Source of the DNA: Chitinophagales bacterium
GTDB taxonomy: Bacteria > Bacteroidota > Bacteroidia > Chitinophagales > Saprospiraceae
Length of the DNA: 64,000 nucleotides
Reading direction: 5' to 3'
Assembly: GCA_013299105.1 (NCBI GenBank)
Contig: JAAFJY010000009.1
Span: forward strand, 1 to 64,000
The notes beneath the pieces are model-generated. The model made no database searches. It worked only from the letters and a program-made list of their open reading frames with translations, and had not been told where the DNA came from. Each line of letters begins with the position of its first letter. The first letter of the stretch is position 1. Positions 33,597 through 42,971 of this stretch are shown here, in pieces. The position numbers and the translations under genes are program-made.

Positions 33597-34004
33597 TTAG
33601 CCAATGGAAAACTGCATCAAATTCGACCTTATTTCCTGGTATTTCGCTTCCGAGATGAAGGCCAAAGCATAGTCCATTTCAGCACTACCAAAGCAAATAA
33701 ATTTTTTTTCACCTTTATAGCCGTTTTCTTGTAGAATTTTGTTCAGACCTTCTTCGAATTCAGGAAGATTGATATAATCGCTCTGCCTTTCCACTGAAAA
33801 AGCGGAGGTTTTTCCGTTTACGATAAGATTGAATTCAAATCTACCGTCTTTGTATGCGGATGAAAAATCATCCAATTTCAAGATACCGTTGGTAGTTTTG
33901 AAGGCCCGTAAAATATGATCCTTGTAGTCGTTGCCACTGAAAATACAGTCTGGCACATCAGTATAAAACTCATCGTCAGAAATAATGTCATTAAGTTCGT
34001 TCAT
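33597..34004 (-). CDS. Hypothetical small acidic protein
   Basis: 135 residues, acidic, soluble, alpha/beta. It begins MNELNDIISDDEFYTDVPD and includes LPEFEEGLNKILQENGYKGEKKF and FGSAEMDYALAFISEAKYQEI. The size and charge are reminiscent of immunity or SMI1/KNR4-like proteins, but no motif proves that. It lies 80 bp upstream of, and in the same direction as, the EAD gene, so the two may form one unit. Confidence 0.7.
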   Translation of the reverse strand: MNELNDIISDDEFYTDVPDCIFSGNDYKDHILRAFKTTNGILKLDDFSSAYKDGRFEFNLIVNGKTSAFSVERQSDYINLPEFEEGLNKILQENGYKGEKKFICFGSAEMDYALAFISEAKYQEIRSNLMQFSIG

Positions 34005-34219
34005 TGTTTTGAGTTTTTTATTCTGTAAACAATACATGAATCAGCCAAGAAGCCAATCCAAAAGGCAGGTAATTGATTTATTTCCTACACGGTTTGCAAT
34101 TTTACTCATAGTTTTTTATGGTTCCAAGATTCTGGTTTAAATCAACTTGTATTTTTGCAAAACCCACCCTAGGTTTTTGATATGTTTGATTGCTGGTTTT
34201 TCCTTGCTACTTACTTTTT

Positions 34220-34249
34220 TTGTCTCCCTATAAAAAATATCTACCTTCG
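34220..34249 (+). promoter_or_regulatory. Promoter of pruA
   Basis: TTG (34220-34222), a 19-nt spacer and TACCTTCG (34242-34249), a frequent variant of TAnnTTTG. The predicted start is near 34256, about 23 nt before the ATG at 34279. Confidence 0.65.
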
Positions 34250-34278
34250 CAGCGCCAAATCAAGAAAACCAAAACAAC

Positions 34279-35910
34279 ATGTCTGACGCAATTTTTGCCC
34301 TACCCAAAGCCATGAATGAACCCGTTTTGCAATTTGCGCCGGGTTCTCCAGAAAAACTAGCATTGAAAAAAATGTTGGCTACCCTGAAAAACCAGCCCTT
34401 GGAAATTCCCCAGGTGATTGGTGGGAAAAAAATCTTAGAGGGCGAAAAAACTGCCATTCGTCCGCCGCATGAGCACCAGCATATCCTGGGGTATTTTTAC
34501 AAAGGCAATGCCAGCCATGTGCAGGCTGCCATCGCCGCTGCCGCTGCGGCCAAGCCAGGATGGGAAGCCATGCCCTGGCAAGATCGTGCTGCCATTTTCC
34601 TCAAAGCAGCCGACTTGTTGAGTGGCCCTTACCGCAGCAAAATGCTGGCGGCTACCATGCTGGGTCAAAGTAAAAATGCTTACCAAGCGGAAATTGACGC
34701 CGTTGCGGAATTGTGCGATTTCTTCCGCTTCAACGCCGAATACATGCTGGACCTCTACGCCCAGCAACCCCAAAGCCCGGCCCTGACCTGGAACCGCATG
34801 GAATACCGTCCATTGGAGGGTTTTGTGTTTGCGATCACCCCGTTTAACTTTACCTCCATAGCTGGCAACCTGCCTTGTGCCCCCGCTTTGATGGGCAATA
34901 CCACGATTTGGAAGCCTGCCGAAACGCAGATTTATTCGGCTGGGGTGATCATGGAGGTTTTGGAAGAAGCTGGTCTGCCCTCTGGGGTAGTCAACCTGAT
35001 TCTGGTCGATGGCCCAGTAGCGGGCGACATCATTTTCTCGCACCCTGATTTTGCGGGACTGCATTTTACGGGGAGTACCGGGGTTTTTCAAGCCTTGTGG
35101 AACACGATTGCCCGTAACATTCCCAAGTACAAGGCTTATCCGCGCATCGTGGGCGAAACGGGGGGCAAAGACTTTATCCTCGCTCACCCAAGTGCAAATG
35201 TGGAGGCGCTGGCCGTAGCTATGGCCCGTGGAGCCTTTGAATACCAGGGCCAAAAATGCAGTGCAGCCTCGCGGGCGTACATCCCCAAAAGCATTTGGCC
35301 TGCGGTTAAAAAACGCGCCATCGAGCTGACCCAAAGCATGAAAATGGGCTCACCCGAAGACTTTCGCAATTTCATCAATGCGGTAATCGACGAGCGCGCT
35401 TTTGACAAAATCAGCAGTTACATCGTGGCTACCCGCGATAGCAAAGACGCCGAGATCATCGTTGGGGGCAAATGCGACAAAAGTGTGGGTTACTTCATCG
35501 AGCCTACGATCATCGAAACGAGCAACCCGCATTTTCTGACGATGGAAGAAGAGATTTTCGGCCCGGTGTTGACCGTCTTTGCCTACGATGATGCCGACCT
35601 CGAGGCCACCATCAAATTGGTAGATACGACTTCACCTTATGCCCTGACCGGAGCTATTTTTGCCCAGGGCCGCGATGTGATCAATCATTTGAGTAATGCA
35701 CTACGCCACTCAGCAGGCAATTTCTACATCAACGACAAGCCAACAGGTGCGGTCGTGGGCCAGCAGCCTTTTGGCGGAGCCCGTGCTTCCGGCACCAACG
35801 ACAAAGCAGGATCTCTTTGGAACCTGGTACGTTGGGTATCGCCTCGTGCAATGAAAGAAAACTTCAATCCTCCTTTGGATTACACCTATCCGTTTATGAT
35901 GGAAGAGTAA
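34279..35910 (+). CDS. pruA: L-glutamate gamma-semialdehyde dehydrogenase (delta-1-pyrroline-5-carboxylate dehydrogenase)
   Basis: A 543-residue aldehyde dehydrogenase that oxidises glutamate semialdehyde to glutamate with NAD in proline breakdown. The catalytic Glu is in VGETGGKDF and the catalytic Cys in YQGQKCSAASRAY. NAD-site elements include FTGSTGVFQALW and EEEIFGPVLTVF; the C-terminal PFGGARASGTNDKAG is typical of the stand-alone P5CDH branch. The length fits the single-domain form; no proline dehydrogenase gene is adjacent. Confidence 0.95.
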   Translation: MSDAIFALPKAMNEPVLQFAPGSPEKLALKKMLATLKNQPLEIPQVIGGKKILEGEKTAIRPPHEHQHILGYFYKGNASHVQAAIAAAAAAKPGWEAMPWQDRAAIFLKAADLLSGPYRSKMLAATMLGQSKNAYQAEIDAVAELCDFFRFNAEYMLDLYAQQPQSPALTWNRMEYRPLEGFVFAITPFNFTSIAGNLPCAPALMGNTTIWKPAETQIYSAGVIMEVLEEAGLPSGVVNLILVDGPVAGDIIFSHPDFAGLHFTGSTGVFQALWNTIARNIPKYKAYPRIVGETGGKDFILAHPSANVEALAVAMARGAFEYQGQKCSAASRAYIPKSIWPAVKKRAIELTQSMKMGSPEDFRNFINAVIDERAFDKISSYIVATRDSKDAEIIVGGKCDKSVGYFIEPTIIETSNPHFLTMEEEIFGPVLTVFAYDDADLEATIKLVDTTSPYALTGAIFAQGRDVINHLSNALRHSAGNFYINDKPTGAVVGQQPFGGARASGTNDKAGSLWNLVRWVSPRAMKENFNPPLDYTYPFMMEE

Positions 35911-35913
35911 GCA

Positions 35914-35953
35914 GTTGAAACGTTGAAATGTTGAAATGTTGAAGAGTTGAAAA
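35914..35953 (+). repeat. Tandem octamer GTTGAAAN, five units
   Basis: GTTGAAAC-GTTGAAAT-GTTGAAAT-GTTGAAGA-GTTGAAAA lies right after the pruA stop. Part of it can pair with CTTTTC...TTCAAC at 35974-35992. The same units in reverse are at 28080-28109, after another gene stop. Confidence 0.7.
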
Positions 35954-36031
35954 GAAGACTACCGCTCAGGGCCACTCTTTTCATCCCTTCAACTTTCCAA
36001 CCTTAAACTAAATGACAATTTTGCTGAAACA

Positions 36032-36580
36032 ATGAACCTGAGTTCTTCTAACCTTGTAATCGAAACCGAACGCCTTTTTTTGGCTTCCTGTAGCCTATCC
36101 ATGTATGAAGCCATCCTCAGAGGCGATCATGAAATTGCCGACCTATTGGGGATTCGCGTGCCAAAAGATTGGACCATTTTTGGCGATGAGCCCACTGTTT
36201 TTGCCATGGAACGGGTGCGTACCCAGCCACAAGACGAACATTGGTTCATGTTCATGCCCATTCACAAAACCTTGCATACTCTCCTTGGAGCGGGTGGCTA
36301 CAAAGGCGGCCCTGACGCGAAAGGGGTTGTAGAAATTGGTTACGAAATCGCTTCGGATTTTCAAAATCAGGGCTATGCAACCGAATATGCAAAAGGCCTG
36401 ATCCAACATGCATTCGATCATCCAGCCATTAAAACTGTCAAAGCCCATACCCTGGCTGAACCTAACTACAGCACCAGGGTTTTGAAAAACTGTGGCATGG
36501 AGTTCGTTGAAGAACTATTCGATCCAGACGATGGTGCGATTTGGCAATGGAAAATTGATCGAGAAATTATCACGGTTTAA
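36032..36580 (+). CDS. GNAT-family N-acetyltransferase (RimJ/RimL-like)
   Basis: A 182-residue protein of the Acetyltransf_3 type: opening LVIETERLFLASCSLSMYEAIL, then VVEIGYEIASDFQNQGYATEYAKGL (acetyl-CoA binding loop Q-N-Q-G-Y-A) and AHTLAEPNYSTRVLKNCGMEFV, the usual substrate-side strand. Such enzymes acetylate protein N-termini, antibiotics or metabolites; the target is unknown. Confidence 0.88.
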   Translation: MNLSSSNLVIETERLFLASCSLSMYEAILRGDHEIADLLGIRVPKDWTIFGDEPTVFAMERVRTQPQDEHWFMFMPIHKTLHTLLGAGGYKGGPDAKGVVEIGYEIASDFQNQGYATEYAKGLIQHAFDHPAIKTVKAHTLAEPNYSTRVLKNCGMEFVEELFDPDDGAIWQWKIDREIITV

Positions 36581-36619
36581 TCGGCAATGCTTACCTTGGA
36601 CGGAGATTAATTTCACAAC

Positions 36620-38896
36620 ATGAAACACCAATTGCTTCCAGTCCTACTGCTGTTTGTTTTTCCATCTTTTCTTTTTTCGCAAAACAAACTCACTTGGGAA
36701 TTCCCGCTTCCGCGCACGCATACGGGTATCCTCTTGGGCAATGGTACCCAGGGCCTAATGGTTTGGGGCAGTGGCGAACAACTCAATATCACAGTTGCCA
36801 GGGCTGGTTTTTGGGACCACCGTGGGGGCAATGAATTCAGCGCCCGCATCACTTACCCGGAGCTGAAAAAAATGCTGGAAGCCAAAGACAATGCGGCCAT
36901 CAAAGCTGCATTCGCCGTTCCGCAAAAACAAGGGGCACCAAATTTTGGCCATCCCCAACAACTGGGTGGGGGTCGCCTGGAATTGACCTTGCCTAAAGGT
37001 TGGAGCCTGGAACGTGGGGATTTGCACCTCGACAAAGGCGAGATACAGATTATAGTGAGCAAAGCTGGTGCCCAGCAATGGATCAAAATCCGGGAAGCAA
37101 TCAAAGACGAGTTAGCTTGGGTGGAATTGCCCGCTGCTTTGCAAAGCACTACACTTAAACTGGTTTCTGCCTATGAACTCAACCAAGAACGCCTCAATGC
37201 AGTGGGAATCCAAGCCCCCGAAGCATGGAACCTGGACCAGGTACAGGGCCTAACCCAGAAACTGCCTGAAGATGCCCCCTTGACCCTGGCTTATCGCAAA
37301 TTGGGCAATGTGGTAAAAATCGCTTCGCACTTGGGTGACGGCTACCAAAAAGAAAGCGTTCGCCTAATCAACGGCAACAATCTCGCAACCCTGGAAACCG
37401 AGCGCCTGGCTTGGTGGAAAAACTATTGGGCAACAGCTGCCAATGTCAGTTTGCCCGATGCCGATTTACAGGAATTACACGATTATGGCTTGTACAAACT
37501 GGCCTTCATTTCTCCTCCGCAAGGTGTGCCCGCTACTTTGCAAGGCCCTTTCATGGAAGAATACCAAATCGTACCCTGGAGTAACGACTACCACTTCAAT
37601 ATCAACGTGCAGATGATTTACTACCCCGCTTTGATGAGCGGCAAGTTTGATCACCTGATGCCCATGTGGAAAATGATCGAAGGCTGGATGCCTGAATTGC
37701 AGCGCAATGGCGAAGCATTTTTTGGCCGCAAAGGAGCCCTGATGCTGCCCCACGCTGTGGATGATCGCTGCAAAGTAGTAGGTACTTTTTGGACAGGAAC
37801 CATTGACCATGCTTGTACGGGTTGGATGGCCCAATTGGCCTGGCTGCATTATCGCTACAGCAACCAGCGCGAAATATTGGAAAAATATGCCTATCCCTTG
37901 TTGATCGGTGCCTTTGAGGGGTATTGGGCGATGCTCGAAGAAGTACCAGATGGCAAAGGTGGCCAGCGATTTAGTTTGCCCGTATCCGTGTCGCCTGAAT
38001 ACCGGGGCGACCGCATGGATGCCTGGGGCAAAGACGCCTCATTTCAGTTGGCAGCCCTCCATGCAGTGGCACAAACTTTGCCCCAAGCTGCCGCTTTGCT
38101 CAACAAACCTCTTGACCCACGTTGGGAGGATGTGAGCAAAAGACTACCACCTTACACCACATTTGATGGCGAATACCTCCAGGAGTGGAGCTTGAAAAGC
38201 AAGCGCATCGCCCTGTGGGAGGGCATGGATTTGATTGAAAGTCATCGCCACCATTCACACCTGGGGGCCATTTATCCATTTGTTACCATTGATCCCAACA
38301 GCGAGGAACACCGCAGCATTGTACAAAACTCACTGGCTACTTGGCGCTACCGCGGGGCTGGGGGTTGGTCCGGCTGGTGTATTTCTTGGGCTTCCATTCT
38401 ACTAGCCAGAACAGGGCAAACCGAGGCTGCCGTAAACTGGATCAAGTACTTCAAACAAAACTTCAGCAACGAAGGCCGGGGTACTTCTCACAATGCCAAT
38501 ACCCTGGGCAATAGCATCATGGGGCACCCAATCTGGAGCCGCACAGGACAGAAAAATGGAGAAATCATGCAGCTCGATGGAGGAATGGGTGCCATTACTG
38601 CCATTTATGAACTCCTGGTACAAAACCGCAAAGATGGGCTACACGTTTTGCCCGACCGCTCGATTTATTGGAAAAATACCAGCTTCCAAAATGTAAGGGC
38701 CGAAGGTGGCTTCAAAGTGAGCGCCAAAGTAGCCAAAGGCCAGTTGGAAGAAGTGAAAATCGAATGCACTGCGGATCAAGAACTGCGCTTGCACCACGGT
38801 TTTGGCGAAAAGTATTCCTTGAACGGTCAAGTTCAAAATGGAAAGGTTTTACAGCGCAATTGCAAGGCCGGGGAAATTTTGGTTTTAAGAAATTGA
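36620..38896 (+). CDS. Glycoside hydrolase family 95 protein (alpha-L-fucosidase-like), secreted
   Basis: A 758-residue precursor with a signal peptide (up to about FLFSQ). It has an N-terminal beta-sandwich, an (alpha/alpha)6 barrel and a C-terminal beta domain. All the GH95 catalytic-region elements can be placed: Asn327/Asn329 in FNINVQM, Glu460 in SVSPEYRG and Asp653 in QLDGGMGAI, matching the Asn pair, acid and Asp described for the Bifidobacterium enzyme AfcA. GH95 enzymes remove terminal alpha-1,2-fucose or L-galactose, so fucosidase versus galactosidase is open. Confidence 0.88.
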   Translation: MKHQLLPVLLLFVFPSFLFSQNKLTWEFPLPRTHTGILLGNGTQGLMVWGSGEQLNITVARAGFWDHRGGNEFSARITYPELKKMLEAKDNAAIKAAFAVPQKQGAPNFGHPQQLGGGRLELTLPKGWSLERGDLHLDKGEIQIIVSKAGAQQWIKIREAIKDELAWVELPAALQSTTLKLVSAYELNQERLNAVGIQAPEAWNLDQVQGLTQKLPEDAPLTLAYRKLGNVVKIASHLGDGYQKESVRLINGNNLATLETERLAWWKNYWATAANVSLPDADLQELHDYGLYKLAFISPPQGVPATLQGPFMEEYQIVPWSNDYHFNINVQMIYYPALMSGKFDHLMPMWKMIEGWMPELQRNGEAFFGRKGALMLPHAVDDRCKVVGTFWTGTIDHACTGWMAQLAWLHYRYSNQREILEKYAYPLLIGAFEGYWAMLEEVPDGKGGQRFSLPVSVSPEYRGDRMDAWGKDASFQLAALHAVAQTLPQAAALLNKPLDPRWEDVSKRLPPYTTFDGEYLQEWSLKSKRIALWEGMDLIESHRHHSHLGAIYPFVTIDPNSEEHRSIVQNSLATWRYRGAGGWSGWCISWASILLARTGQTEAAVNWIKYFKQNFSNEGRGTSHNANTLGNSIMGHPIWSRTGQKNGEIMQLDGGMGAITAIYELLVQNRKDGLHVLPDRSIYWKNTSFQNVRAEGGFKVSAKVAKGQLEEVKIECTADQELRLHHGFGEKYSLNGQVQNGKVLQRNCKAGEILVLRN

Positions 38897-38901
38897 TATC
38901 G

Positions 38902-38945
38902 ACACCTACTGAAAATTCCCCGAAATTTTCAGTAGGTGTGAATTT
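38902..38945 (+). terminator. Terminator of the GH95 gene
   Basis: ACACCTACTGAAAATT pairs with AATTTTCAGTAGGTGT over a 6-7-nt loop, followed by GAATTTT. The stem is long and perfect but the T-tract is weak. Confidence 0.65.
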
Positions 38946-39184
38946 TGTGATGAAAATGAAGCGCCCCGGACCGCGCCGTGTCACGCCTTGGCGTGAAAGC
39001 GGGCCAATTATGAACATTCTTTCAAATTCTAAATTAGTCAACGTCAAGCAAGAAATTCTGTAATTCTGAAAATTCTGGTTCAGACAAAAAATACCTCCTT
39101 TGCTTTTTGAGTCCGTTTTTCTACGAAGTTTCCAGACACACCAAAAAACACAAATCCCGCATCTCTGCATGAAACACAAATCAC

Positions 39185-39760
39185 ATGGCAGAGATCAATA
39201 CCACCGAAGTAAAAAAAGAAGGCGGCAAAAAACGCAGCAAAAAGGCCTCTACCCGCGTGGACCTCACCGCAATGGTTGACTTGGGCTTCTTGCTCATCAC
39301 TTTTTTCATGCTGGCTACCACTATGAGCAAACCCAAGGCCATGCAGGTGAACAAGCCTGCGAAATTGGATAAAGAAGAAATCACCAAACTTCCTGAAATC
39401 CCACAATCCAAAACGCTTTCACTCGTGTTGGGCAAAAACGACCGGTTGTACGCGTATTCTGGAGCCGACATAGGCACCAATTACCAGATCGACTCGATGA
39501 GTTTTTCGCGCTCAGGCCTGCGCGAGATTGTTAGAAAACGCCAAAACGAGGTAGCGCAAAAATGGGAAGATCCACAACAACTGTTTGTGATGATCAAACC
39601 CAGTGCAGGCTCTAACTACCGCAACTTGGTGGATGTACTCGACGAAATGGCCATTTGTCAGGTGAGTCGTTATGCCATTTTGGACGAATTCAATGAATTG
39701 GACCAGGAAATTCTCAGTAAAACCGGAAATGAGATAGCGGTTTTGAGCTGGAAAAAGTAA
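39185..39760 (+). CDS. ExbD/TolR-family biopolymer transport protein
   Basis: 191 residues. A basic cytoplasmic tail (KKEGGKKRSKKAS) leads to one membrane helix with the essential Asp32 in LTAMVDLGFLLITFFML, followed by a periplasmic domain ending in EIAVLSWKK. ExbD works with ExbB and TonB to use proton flow to energise outer-membrane receptors. No exbB or second exbD lies next to it, which is unusual; it may use an ExbB made elsewhere. Confidence 0.9.
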   Translation: MAEINTTEVKKEGGKKRSKKASTRVDLTAMVDLGFLLITFFMLATTMSKPKAMQVNKPAKLDKEEITKLPEIPQSKTLSLVLGKNDRLYAYSGADIGTNYQIDSMSFSRSGLREIVRKRQNEVAQKWEDPQQLFVMIKPSAGSNYRNLVDVLDEMAICQVSRYAILDEFNELDQEILSKTGNEIAVLSWKK

Positions 39761-39862
39761 GTCACTTTTTTGTAGGGGAAAGGCATGTAACATAAGTTCT
39801 CCCAGCGCGTTTATAGGATGTTGAGTTTAGTTTGATCCATTTTTATCATACAAAATCATCAC

Positions 39863-41113
39863 ATGAAACATTTCTTTCCCCGTTTTATTCTGTTCTTTTT
39901 ATTGAGCGTTTGCGGCTCAAACGCTTGGAGCCAAGCCGATTTTCGCCCGGGATATTTGATCAAAAGCAGTGGTGACACCCTGCGGGGTTTGATCGACTAC
40001 CGCACCAACGAGCCGCGTTATGCCTTGCGCTGTACCTTTAAAGCAAGTGTTTCAGCCCAGGCGCAAGAATTCAGTCCGGAAGAAATCAAGAGTTTTCTGT
40101 TTGAAGACAAGAAGTACATCGTGAGCGTGGTGCTGCCAGACTCCACCACCCAAGGCCCGGTTTTTGCCCAGCGCTTGGCCACCGGAGTGGTCAATTTGTA
40201 CCGCTATTTGAACCGTTATTTTGTGGAAAAATCAGGGCGAAGAACCTTCGAATTGATCCAGACTCAGAAAGAAGTCACCCGAAACAACGAAGATTTCATC
40301 GTTCCAGAGAAAAAATACATCGCTACGCTGAACTCTTATTTTGTCGATTGCGAGGCCATGTCAGGCAAATTGGACCGTTTGGAATTGGTTGAAAAAGACC
40401 TCATCAAGGTGGTCAACAAGTACAATGAATGCATGGGGAAACCCGCCACCATCAACCAAAGTGATTTGCCAGCGATGGTTTTATCCCCAAGGCTTGGGGT
40501 ATGGGCCGGGACTGGATCATTTGACGTGACTGAAGACCGTTCGCGCCAAAACTTATTTGATCGGGTTCCATTTTCATCGGGGTTCATCGCTGCACCAGTA
40601 GCGGGTTTGGAATTGGAGTTACCCCGAACCGTACCTGGCCTTTTCTTCAATTTAGAAATGATGCTTTTGCAAAAAAAGCACAGCGGAAGCTACGAAGAAC
40701 AGCAAGCCCGAAAATTTGAAGGGGAATACGAGGCTAGTTTTGGCTTTTTGCGTATGCCCATTGGCATTGGCTATGCACAACCTGAGAATGGGAGGAAATT
40801 TTCTTTTTTTGCCAAAGCAGGCACCAGTTTCAACCTGAGCCTGACTAAAGCAGAAATGACGGCTCGGATCAATTTGATTTCTCCTTCTGAAACCATTCAA
40901 CGGAATGCGGATTACGGGAGCAGTGATTTTAGCCCCAAGCAATTGAGTACCTATTGGGGTGCAATTGGCTTGCGCCAAAACAAGAAGGGACTGCGATTTT
41001 TTGCAGAAACCCGTTTTGAACTGGAACAAAACCCCATGAAATTCAGGCCAAATCTAAACTTTCCTTTCAGCCGGGGCACTAATTTTGGGCTCCACTTGGG
41101 TATTTACTTTTAA
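39863..41113 (+). CDS. Outer-membrane beta-barrel (PorT-like) protein
   Basis: 416 residues with a signal peptide ending around AWSQA. The N-terminal ~170 residues start with FRPGYLIKSSGDTLRGLIDYR, a recurring Bacteroidota module of unknown role. The C-terminal ~220 residues alternate polar and hydrophobic residues as in a small barrel (FSFFAKAGTSFNLSLT, RFFAETRFELEQNP) and end in FGLHLGIYF, a final strand with terminal Phe. Function unknown. Confidence 0.78.
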   Translation: MKHFFPRFILFFLLSVCGSNAWSQADFRPGYLIKSSGDTLRGLIDYRTNEPRYALRCTFKASVSAQAQEFSPEEIKSFLFEDKKYIVSVVLPDSTTQGPVFAQRLATGVVNLYRYLNRYFVEKSGRRTFELIQTQKEVTRNNEDFIVPEKKYIATLNSYFVDCEAMSGKLDRLELVEKDLIKVVNKYNECMGKPATINQSDLPAMVLSPRLGVWAGTGSFDVTEDRSRQNLFDRVPFSSGFIAAPVAGLELELPRTVPGLFFNLEMMLLQKKHSGSYEEQQARKFEGEYEASFGFLRMPIGIGYAQPENGRKFSFFAKAGTSFNLSLTKAEMTARINLISPSETIQRNADYGSSDFSPKQLSTYWGAIGLRQNKKGLRFFAETRFELEQNPMKFRPNLNFPFSRGTNFGLHLGIYF

Positions 41114-41182
41114 TTTCAGCAGTTCTCCATGTAGCCATTCACCTGACTTTGATGCAACTTCTGGATAGATTTCAGATGGGCG

Positions 41183-41358
41183 GTCAAAAATAAACCTTTC
41201 CAGTTTTTATGGTACACGCATGTCAACGTAACGGTCAACGTCATGTTGAAAATCCGTGGAAATCCGCTAAATCCGCGTCATCCGCGTACTAAAAACGGCC
41301 TCGCGCAGCGAGGCAACGCAGTTGCGATTTGGTAAGGTTTATTTGTGGCTTGTCACTA
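41183..41358 (-). repeat. Repeat element R3, copy 2 (inverted)
   Basis: On the minus strand it starts AAGCCACAAATAAACCTTAC and runs through GCAACTGCGTTGCCTCGCTG, then the CGGATGACGCGGATTTAGCG-like interior, to a degenerate TTTATTTTTG end. It fills most of the 350-bp gap between the barrel gene and the MocR gene. Confidence 0.8.
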
Positions 41359-41465
41359 AATAGGAGCTTGATACACCTCAAATCTTCCCCGCGAGCCCCC
41401 AAATCATATGTAGTATGTCGTCTATCGTATGTTGTATGTAAAAAATGCACCAAACAAATAAGAAC

Positions 41466-42938
41466 TCACGATAATTTTATCAACTTACTCAACACCCCAA
41501 TTCCCTGCGCCATCTCCGCTTCGTTGATGGACGCAAAACCAAGACGAGCAGCATTCAATGGCTTTTCCTGCCAGTGGTAATTGCTGCCATTGTTGATGTT
41601 CATGCCTTGTTCGGCTGCTTTTTTGGCCAAATCAAGCAGCGAAATACCAGGATCAAACTGCCCCCAAATGGCCATGCCGCCAGTAGGAATTTCAAAATTT
41701 AAGCAATCACCCAGTTCGGTTTTAAGCATTTCAGCAAGGGTGTTGCGGCGCTTTTCGTAGGTTTTTACGGCTTTCTTGAGGTGTCTGCGCAACTCACCAG
41801 CTTTCAAAAAATCGGCAAAAGCAGCTTCAAAAACCTGCTCGCCTTGGCGGTCCACGATTCTGCGCAAATCTGACATGGCCCGAATCACTTCACTTGGCCC
41901 AACGGCATAGCCCAGGCGCAAGGCGGGGGAGATGGCTTTGCAAAATGAGCCTACGTACAGGGTCAAGCCATTGTTGTCTTCGCTGCTCAAGGGCAAGATC
42001 GGGTTGCTGTCGTAGTGAAAATCAAAATCATAGTCGTCTTCGAGAATGCAAAAACGATAGCGCCGCGCCAATTCCAACAATTCCAGTCTGCGCCCTGCCG
42101 GCATGCTCACGGTAGTAGGGTAGTGGTGGTGCGGGGTGAGGTAGAGCATGCGCAGGGGCATTTTTTTGCACAAGTCTTCCACTGCATTGGGGTCTAATCC
42201 ATTTTTGTCAATTTTAAGGCCTTGGAGTTGGGCTCCGGTTTGGGCAAAAATTAGTCGCCCGGTGAAATAGCCAATCTCTCCCACGCCCACCACCGATCCA
42301 GGCTTGAGCAAGCAGTTGCTGGCCAGGTGAAATGCCTGGATGCTGCCCCTCGTAATCATGATATTGTCTTCATTGAGGCACAAGCCCCTGCTTTCGCGCA
42401 GGTAATTGCACAAGGTTTGTCTCAAACCCCAGTCCCCTTGGGTCGAGGCATATCCCAGGCTTTGTCTTTTTTGCCCCAACAGCAAGCGCTGTCGATAATA
42501 CCGAGCCAGTGAATCCAAGGGGGCCAATCTTACATCGGGCAAGCCGTCGTCGAATCGCAAGCCTTGGTGATTGCTGATCAGGGGCTTTTGGAGCTGGGGG
42601 TCGGCTTGAAAATCATAGCCAGGTGTTGCTTTGGGAGTTTTGATTTGGGTGGCTTCGCCCAGGCTTTTGACCTTGATTTCTGGTAGTTTTTGGCTCACAA
42701 AAGTACCCACTGAGGCTACGGTTTCCAGCCAACCCTGGGCTTCCAGTTCTTCCAGAGCGGCTACGATTGTTTTGCGGTGCACCCCCAATTGCGCGGCCAA
42801 AATCCTGCTGCCAGGCAAGCGGCTACCCCTGGCCAATTTCCCCTCGCGGATCAATTGGCTCAAAGAGAAGGCGATCTGCTGGAAGATGGGTGTGGATGAT
42901 TCCTGATCCAGGGTGATCATGTTGTCAAAAGGTAACAT
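41466..42938 (-). CDS. MocR-type GntR regulator with aminotransferase domain (PdxR-like)
   Basis: 490 residues. An N-terminal GntR winged helix (~10-80: TPIFQQIAFSLSQLI, RGSRLPGSRILAAQLGVHRKTIVAAL) is followed by a fold-type I aminotransferase domain that should bind PLP through the lysine in LYVGSFCKAISPALRLGY; ILEDDYDFDFHYD carries the cofactor Asp. MocR proteins sense PLP or amines and often control vitamin B6 or transport genes. It is divergent from a cupin and a PNPOx-like gene across a shared palindromic promoter. The MLPFDN start is kept because family relatives begin alike. Confidence 0.92.
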   Translation of the reverse strand: MLPFDNMITLDQESSTPIFQQIAFSLSQLIREGKLARGSRLPGSRILAAQLGVHRKTIVAALEELEAQGWLETVASVGTFVSQKLPEIKVKSLGEATQIKTPKATPGYDFQADPQLQKPLISNHQGLRFDDGLPDVRLAPLDSLARYYRQRLLLGQKRQSLGYASTQGDWGLRQTLCNYLRESRGLCLNEDNIMITRGSIQAFHLASNCLLKPGSVVGVGEIGYFTGRLIFAQTGAQLQGLKIDKNGLDPNAVEDLCKKMPLRMLYLTPHHHYPTTVSMPAGRRLELLELARRYRFCILEDDYDFDFHYDSNPILPLSSEDNNGLTLYVGSFCKAISPALRLGYAVGPSEVIRAMSDLRRIVDRQGEQVFEAAFADFLKAGELRRHLKKAVKTYEKRRNTLAEMLKTELGDCLNFEIPTGGMAIWGQFDPGISLLDLAKKAAEQGMNINNGSNYHWQEKPLNAARLGFASINEAEMAQGIGVLSKLIKLS

Positions 42939-42971
42939 AGCCGGACTACTTATTTTGTAAAAACTGGCTGA

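Noticed and set aside
34435-35334. 299-residue minus-strand ORF
   Set aside because: Antisense to pruA with no recognisable protein features.
35944-35992. Possible terminator of pruA (GTTGAA...GAAAAG with CTTTTC...TTCAAC)
   Set aside because: The stem has internal mismatches and no T-tract. It may only reflect the tandem octamer.
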